Of a stretch of DNA of 53,417 nucleotides, positions 52,686-53,417 are shown one piece after another (within the stretch, counting starts at the first letter, position 1; each line of letters begins with the position of its first letter). The notes beneath the pieces were generated by a model. That model made no database searches, was not told the origin of the DNA, and saw only the letters and a program-made list of their open reading frames with translations. The stretch is from Fulvivirga sp. M361 (lineage in GTDB: Bacteria > Bacteroidota > Bacteroidia > Cytophagales > Cyclobacteriaceae). Where the stretch lies: positions 1 to 53,417 of the forward strand of contig NZ_VKDC01000045.1 in the NCBI RefSeq assembly GCF_007097395.1, given 5' to 3'. The position numbers were made by a program, and so were the translations under genes.

Positions 52686-53417
52686 ACCCGGATTATGCAT
52701 TGGAATAATTGAAAGGAGGGCTTAGGTTATTGATTTGAGAAAATATTCCCTTCATCCATGGTCTTTTTTTAGCAGTTAGAGAGATTTTCAATACCGTTTT
52801 ATTGGCATGGCTTACTGTCCAAGCTCCTAATGCAAAGCAATAGGATTTTAAAGTTCTAAGGGTGGCCCTATTATGATGATTAAGGGCAAAATGTCTGAAT
52901 AAACTCATCAGGTTATAGGCTACCATAATAAATCGGAATGAGGCTTCAGTAGCCCAAAAATCCTGCAGGCAAAAACTATCTAGCCCAAAATCATCTTTCA
53001 ATTCTTTAATCCTGTTCTCACAATCGGCCCACGTGTTATAGATATTCCATATCTGATCAAGGGGCAAGTCCAGATTAGTCACATAACAACTATAGCGATA
53101 ACCGGGTAGCTCATCAAAGAGCTGTTTACCTGTTGAGTCAGGGCGGATATCCACCTGCTTTTTGACGACAATGTATCTTCTTGGTTTTCCATTTTCGTGG
53201 GAAAATATCATGGAGTTGAGTTCAATCCCTGGGCTCAAACTTATCCAGTTATCAAGTCCCCAGACAGCACTTTTTACATTAGGGTACATCCTTACAGCCA
53301 TGATATAGTTGTGCTGTTTCTCTTCTAAATAGCTGAGTAACTCTTCGGTATAAAAGCCACTATCAGCACGTACCAAGCCTACTTTCTTACCCGCTAATGC
53401 CTGATCAAAAGTTTCCT
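52686..53417 (-). mobile_element. IS1380-like insertion sequence, left part cut by the window end
   Basis: The transposase gene runs off the window edge. On its 3' side TTAA occurs at 52682-52685 followed by ACCCGGATTATGCA, a candidate element end, since IS1380 elements duplicate TTAA on insertion. The other end is outside the window, so the inverted repeat cannot be checked. Confidence 0.55.
52693..53417 (-). CDS. IS1380-like (DDE) transposase, N-terminus beyond the window
   Basis: At least 241 residues, open to the window end. The visible part starts ETFDQALAGKKVGLVRADSGFY, containing the RADSGFY motif that holds a catalytic aspartate. The later motif DCENRIKELKDDFGLDSF (with the catalytic glutamate) is followed by FRFIMVAYNLMSLFRHFAL, as in IS1380 transposases. 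The C-terminus (NNLSPPFNYSNA) is complete. The stop lies 7 bases from the TTAA candidate border. No frameshift is seen in the visible part, so the element may be active. It sits upstream of the sigma operon and could affect its promoter. Confidence 0.85.
   Translation of the reverse strand, partial: ETFDQALAGKKVGLVRADSGFYTEELLSYLEEKQHNYIMAVRMYPNVKSAVWGLDNWISLSPGIELNSMIFSHENGKPRRYIVVKKQVDIRPDSTGKQLFDELPGYRYSCYVTNLDLPLDQIWNIYNTWADCENRIKELKDDFGLDSFCLQDFWATEASFRFIMVAYNLMSLFRHFALNHHNRATLRTLKSYCFALGAWTVSHANKTVLKISLTAKKRPWMKGIFSQINNLSPPFNYSNA

Overview
The window (53,417 bp) comes from a Bacteroidota bacterium, most likely a free-living, possibly marine Cytophagales-type organism. This rests on a SusC/SusD pair, a hybrid two-component regulator with a periplasmic propeller, two proteins with C-terminal type IX secretion (T9SS) sorting domains, a FecI/FecR-type sigma/anti-sigma pair and TAnnTTTG promoter elements. 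Genus and species cannot be set from the sequence alone.

Layout: (1) 1-3300 holds the tail of an upstream region, a terminator and an exported M16 zinc protease. (2) 3780-29152 is a beta-mannan utilisation locus. It contains a tiny membrane ORF, SusC, SusD, a surface glycan-binding lipoprotein, GH26 mannanase, sulfatase, GH130 phosphorylase, GPH-type sugar symporter, calcineurin-like phosphoesterase, lactonase-type beta-propeller, cellobiose/mannobiose 2-epimerase, a large T9SS-secreted GH5-type enzyme, the hybrid regulator and a second mannanase (GH5_7 type). (3) 29493-30171 is a PAS-kinase pseudogene with two frameshifts. (4) 30345-35526 is a central-carbon block: methylglyoxal synthase, 6-phosphofructokinase, a BadF-type sugar kinase homologue, ROK glucokinase and a GH15 hydrolase. 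It meets a convergent bifunctional trehalose-6-phosphate synthase/phosphatase. (5) 38113-44651 holds a small PepSY-like exported protein, a sigma-54 response regulator overlapping tail-to-tail with a hybrid histidine kinase, a hypothetical protein and a pirin. (6) 44726-52486, minus strand, holds a sialate-O-acetylesterase-type esterase and an operon of ECF sigma factor, FecR anti-sigma factor, STN-domain beta-barrel protein and T9SS-exported PKD-repeat protein. (7) The right edge is an IS1380-like transposase cut by the window end.

Inferred logic of the mannan locus: secreted and periplasmic GH5/GH26 enzymes cut mannan, and SusC/D plus the surface lipoprotein bind and import oligosaccharides. 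The GPH symporter takes mannobiose into the cytoplasm, the epimerase turns it into mannosyl-glucose, and the GH130 enzyme phosphorolyses this to mannose-1-phosphate and glucose. The ROK kinase and phosphofructokinase downstream could then feed glucose to glycolysis. The sulfatase, phosphoesterase and lactonase in the same overlapping gene string are not needed for plain mannan and hint at a decorated substrate.

Most unusual points: the sigma/FecR/STN-barrel/PKD operon, in which the STN domain sits on a small barrel with a 12-residue YDT repeat rather than on a TonB receptor; the 45-residue membrane ORF directly before susC; an 11-bp perfect inverted repeat just before the hybrid regulator; a 13-bp hairpin with a GAAA loop inside the PUL operon; and two neighbouring sugar-phosphorylating enzymes that have each lost a normally conserved aspartate. 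No tRNA, rRNA or CRISPR array was seen.
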